In this document: positions 5,452 through 7,163 of the stretch, piece after piece
Numbering within the stretch: position 1 is the stretch's first letter
Layout of the letters: each line of letters opens with the position of its first letter
Source of the DNA: an uncultured Microbacteriaceae bacterium
Lineage (GTDB): Bacteria; Actinomycetota; Actinomycetes; Actinomycetales; Microbacteriaceae
Direction of reading: 5' to 3'
Length of the DNA: 7,163 nucleotides
Assembly (NCBI GenBank): GCA_946481135.1
Contig: CAMLMQ010000155.1
Coordinates: 1-7,163, forward strand
Notes under the pieces: generated by a model
Told to the model about the DNA's origin: nothing
The model's database searches: none
Seen by the model: the letters and a program-made list of their open reading frames with translations, nothing else
Position numbers and translations under genes: made by a program

Positions 5452-6486
5452 TCACGGGGTGGCGATCGCCGCCCACTCCGCGATCCAACGCTCGCGGTTC
5501 GCGTCGATCTCCGCCGGGTCGATCGTGTACGGGTCGTCGGCGATCTCGGCGTACTGCGCCCACGTCGCCGGCAGTTCGGCGTCGGCGTTCACCGGGAAGA
5601 CGTACATGTTCTCGGGGATGTCCTCCTGCACGACCGTCGAGAACAGGAAGTCGACGAGCTGCCGGGCCTCGGCCGGATGCTCGGTGCCCGCGATGACGCC
5701 CGCGTACTCGACCTGGCGGAAGCACGTGTCGAGCAGCACGCCGGTCGATCCCGGCGGCACCTCGACGGGCGGCGACGACGCGTAGGACACCACGAGCGGA
5801 CGATCGCCCTCGCTCGACGGGCCCGAGAAGTCGACGTAGTACGCGTCGCTCCACGAGGCGGCGACGCGCACGTCGTTCGCGACGAGGTCGGCCCAGTACT
5901 GCTGCCAGCCGTTCTCGCCGAACGCGGCGATCGTCGCGAGCAGGAACGCGAGCCCCGGCGACGAGGAGTTCGCGGCCTCGACGACGAGCAGCCCGCGGTA
6001 GGCGGGGTCGGCGAGATCCTCGAGGGTCACCGGCTCCGGGATGCCGGCCTCCTCGAACCATGCGTGGTCGACGTTGACGCACACGTCGCCCGAGTCGATC
6101 GGTGTGAGGTACTCGCCCCCGGAGCCGTCGGGCAGCAGGTAGGGGGCCTCGGCGTCGGTGAGGTCGCCCGAGACGTACTCCTCGAGGACGCCGTTGCCCG
6201 CCGCCCGCGACGCGAACGTGTTGTCGATGCCGAACACGACATCTCCGAGCGGCGAGTCCTGCGTGAGCACGAGCTTGTTCACGAGCTCGCCCGCGTCACC
6301 GCCGGACTGCACGTCGACGACGACACCGGTCTCGTCGCTGAACTGCTCGAGGATGCCGTCGCTCAACGCGAACGAGTCGTGCGTGACGAGCACGAGGGTG
6401 ACCGGCCCGTCGTCGGCGGGTGTCGCACACCCGGCGAGGAGGGCGAGGGATGCCGCGGCCGCGGCGAGGGGGATGAAACGTCGCAC
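5452..6486 (-). CDS. thiB: Thiamine/TPP ABC transporter substrate-binding lipoprotein
   Basis: The 344-residue product starts with a lipoprotein signal peptide: MRR, a hydrophobic core, and lipobox LLAGC with C20 as the lipidated residue. It therefore captures thiamine or its phosphates at the outer face of the membrane and delivers them to ThiP. The mature part matches what I remember of E. coli ThiB/TbpA along its length: VTHDSF (34-39), GDVVFGIDN (81-89), SSPGLAFLL (175-183), VAASWSDAYY (208-217), LVVSYASSP (231-239), NMYVFPVN (293-300) and the terminal RWIAEW. Two Cys in the mature protein (C136, C255) could pair, which is speculative. The start is GTG with AAAGGG 8 bases upstream (6495-6500). 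A TPP riboswitch lies immediately upstream and thiP follows after 59 bases, so repression by intracellular TPP is expected. Confidence 0.93.
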   Translation of the reverse strand: MRRFIPLAAAAASLALLAGCATPADDGPVTLVLVTHDSFALSDGILEQFSDETGVVVDVQSGGDAGELVNKLVLTQDSPLGDVVFGIDNTFASRAAGNGVLEEYVSGDLTDAEAPYLLPDGSGGEYLTPIDSGDVCVNVDHAWFEEAGIPEPVTLEDLADPAYRGLLVVEAANSSSPGLAFLLATIAAFGENGWQQYWADLVANDVRVAASWSDAYYVDFSGPSSEGDRPLVVSYASSPPVEVPPGSTGVLLDTCFRQVEYAGVIAGTEHPAEARQLVDFLFSTVVQEDIPENMYVFPVNADAELPATWAQYAEIADDPYTIDPAEIDANRERWIAEWAAIATP

Positions 6487-6490
6487 TGTA

Positions 6491-6537
6491 CGTGCCCTTT
6501 CGTTCGGTGAAGGGGCACGGGCGGGCTGCTGCCCGTG
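6491..6537 (-). promoter_or_regulatory. Riboswitch expression platform: two exclusive hairpins over the thiB RBS
   Basis: In the - strand RNA, helix A pairs CACGGGC (6537-6531) with GCCCGTG (6522-6516). Helix B pairs CGTGCCC (6519-6513) with GGGCACG (6497-6491), which contains the GGG of the thiB Shine-Dalgarno AAAGGG. The helices share bases 6516-6519, so they cannot coexist. Helix B would hide the ribosome binding site and helix A would free it. There is no T-run, so the control is probably translational. The pairings are read from sequence; the switching logic is inference. Confidence 0.6.
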
Positions 6538-6542
6538 AGAAT

Positions 6543-6630
6543 GCCTCCCTGCGCCGGCATGATCCGGATCAGGTTCGACGGTCGAAGCTTTCGGTTGCTT
6601 CCTCTCAGCCCGGCATACCGGACTCCCGTG
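6543..6630 (-). promoter_or_regulatory. TPP riboswitch aptamer (THI element)
   Basis: Reading the - strand, the conserved aptamer parts occur in order. CGGGAG (6628-6623) starts it, then a stem UCCGG/CCGGG. The invariant CUGAGA (6608-6603) follows, then an extra stem GAAGC/GCUUC (6601-6597 with 6588-6584). CCGU (6581-6578) can pair with the 5' ACGG as P2. Next come ACCUGAUC, a CCGG/CCGG P5 around GAUCAUG, and GCGCAGGGA (6554-6546). CUGAGA and CCUGAUC...GGAUCAUGCC are the TPP-contacting signatures of the family. The outer P1 stem is not clear to me. It sits 56 bases upstream of thiB and should turn the uptake operon down when TPP is plentiful. Confidence 0.95.
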
Positions 6631-6640
6631 TTCGCGACCG

Positions 6641-6646
6641 AGCTTA
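6641..6646 (-). promoter_or_regulatory. Candidate -10 box of the thiamine uptake operon
   Basis: TAAGCT on the - strand fits TANNNT. A transcript starting about 6-7 bases downstream (near 6635) would begin just before the 5' end of the TPP aptamer, which is where a promoter is needed. No good -35 is seen. The divergent gene's candidate -10 box is about 35 bases away. Confidence 0.4.
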
Positions 6647-6678
6647 GCGGCATCCGGAAGCGGAGCCGGCCCGACCCC

Positions 6679-6684
6679 TACACT
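6679..6684 (+). promoter_or_regulatory. Candidate -10 box for leaderless EXPERA-family gene
   Basis: TACACT fits TANNNT and ends 6 bases before the GTG at 6691, so transcription would start at the start codon. The bases between (GGCCGC) hold no ribosome binding site. No clear -35 box is seen. Confidence 0.5.
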
Positions 6685-6690
6685 GGCCGC

Positions 6691-7163
6691 GTGAGCGACA
6701 CCGCCGTCCCGAACCTCCCGCTGCGCCGACGCCCGATCGACATCTTCTTCGCCGTGATGTTCACGATCTTCATCGTGACGTCATGCATCGCCGACATGCT
6801 GCCGACGCTCGGCGTCGACTTCTCGCAGCCGAACGGCACCTTCCTCGTCGACTCGAACTACTGGTACGCGCACGACGCCGATCCGCTGTTCATGAACCCG
6901 CCGGTGTGGATGCGGATCGTGACGGGACTCTCGGCGTTCGTCTACCTGGCGTTCTACCTCGTGCTCGTGCCGTCGCTCATCCGGGGCTGGAACCGCATCC
7001 AGCTGCCCGCCGTCATCTACGCGACGATGATCTCCTCGATCACGGGCATCATCGTCTTCGGCGTGGAGTTCTTCGGCGAGCCGGAGTTCCAGACGCAGAA
7101 CCCCGCGAAGTTCCTCGCGTTCAACCTGCCGTACGTGCTCATCCCGCTGCTGCTGCTCATCCG
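6691..7163 (+). CDS. EXPERA/TMEM97-like membrane protein (3' end outside window)
   Basis: The 157 visible residues start MSDTAVPNLPLRRRPIDIFF and run off the right edge. Four hydrophobic segments are visible (about 17-38, 75-98, 106-128, 141-157), matching the four-helix EXPERA fold of TMEM97 (sigma-2 receptor) and emopamil-binding proteins. Landmarks agree with human TMEM97 as I remember it: WYAHDADPLFMNPPVWMR (58-74) against a WYA-x-x-x-x-DPL-x-x-x-PPAW segment, LPAVIYATMISS (105-116) against TPAIIYSVHTM, and NLPYVLIPLLLLI (145-157) against YAPYLLIPFILLI. D35 and D64 fall near the two acidic ligand-site residues of TMEM97. EXPERA proteins in eukaryotes bind or isomerise sterols; a bacterial ligand is unknown. 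The GTG start is chosen because TACACT lies 6 bases upstream; no Shine-Dalgarno exists. The gene is divergent from the thiamine operon. Confidence 0.78.
   Translation, partial: MSDTAVPNLPLRRRPIDIFFAVMFTIFIVTSCIADMLPTLGVDFSQPNGTFLVDSNYWYAHDADPLFMNPPVWMRIVTGLSAFVYLAFYLVLVPSLIRGWNRIQLPAVIYATMISSITGIIVFGVEFFGEPEFQTQNPAKFLAFNLPYVLIPLLLLI

Noticed and set aside
5456..6082. N-terminal extension of the thiP frame into thiB
   Set aside because: The extra ~210 residues are an Arg-rich off-frame reading of thiB, which is a clear lipoprotein gene. Only the starts at 5392 or 5455 are sensible.
5371..6510. 379-codon open frame on the + strand opposite thiB
   Set aside because: Shadow of thiB, with Arg/Val/Asp-rich composition and no motif; it also runs through the riboswitch expression platform.
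6363..6653. 96-codon - strand open frame covering the TPP riboswitch and the start of thiB
   Set aside because: It overlaps a clear TPP aptamer and thiB in another frame; the peptide has no family resemblance.
1..7163. Mobile elements, CRISPR arrays, prophage or attachment sites
   Set aside because: No transposase, integrase, terminal repeats or regularly spaced repeats are visible. The only tRNA gene is not flanked by an integrase or a duplicate of its 3' end. Composition is uniform.

Overview
The window is about 70% G+C, gene-dense, and reads as chromosome from a high-GC actinobacterium. A Microbacteriaceae-like host is my inference from the gene families, the orn/tRNA-His order and the leaderless-looking starts; it is not proven. 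There are nine protein genes (two cut by the window edges), one tRNA, one riboswitch, and no mobile element or CRISPR array.

Left part (1-2459, + strand): the 3' part of an SGNH/GDSL-type hydrolase gene, then orn (oligoribonuclease), tRNA-His(GTG), and a tightly overlapping trio: clpS, a DUF2017 gene and a small HExxH zincin-like metallopeptidase gene. The trio is joined by 4-base ATGA and GTGA overlaps, so its products are probably made together. ClpS delivers N-degron proteins to the Clp protease; the roles of the other two are not established.

Middle (2475-3065, - strand): a stand-alone P-loop ATPase/kinase-like gene of unknown substrate, converging on the metallopeptidase gene with a 15-base gap.

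Right part (3138-6646, - strand): a complete thiamine/TPP uptake operon, reading right to left: promoter candidate, TPP riboswitch, thiB (lipoprotein binding protein), thiP (fused two-domain permease), thiQ (ATPase). The riboswitch lies directly upstream of thiB. It is followed by two mutually exclusive hairpins, one of which covers the thiB ribosome binding site, so translational control by TPP is likely. A perfect 19-base inverted repeat sits between thiB and thiP and includes the putative thiP ATG.

Right edge (6691-7163, + strand, truncated): a membrane protein resembling the EXPERA/TMEM97 (sigma-2 receptor) family, best known from eukaryotes and transcribed divergently from the thiamine operon.

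A recurring feature is a TANNNT -10 box ending 6-7 bases before a start codon (orn, the P-loop gene, the EXPERA gene), which suggests leaderless mRNAs. The most interesting items are the bacterial TMEM97-like protein, the thiB-thiP palindrome and the riboswitch expression platform.
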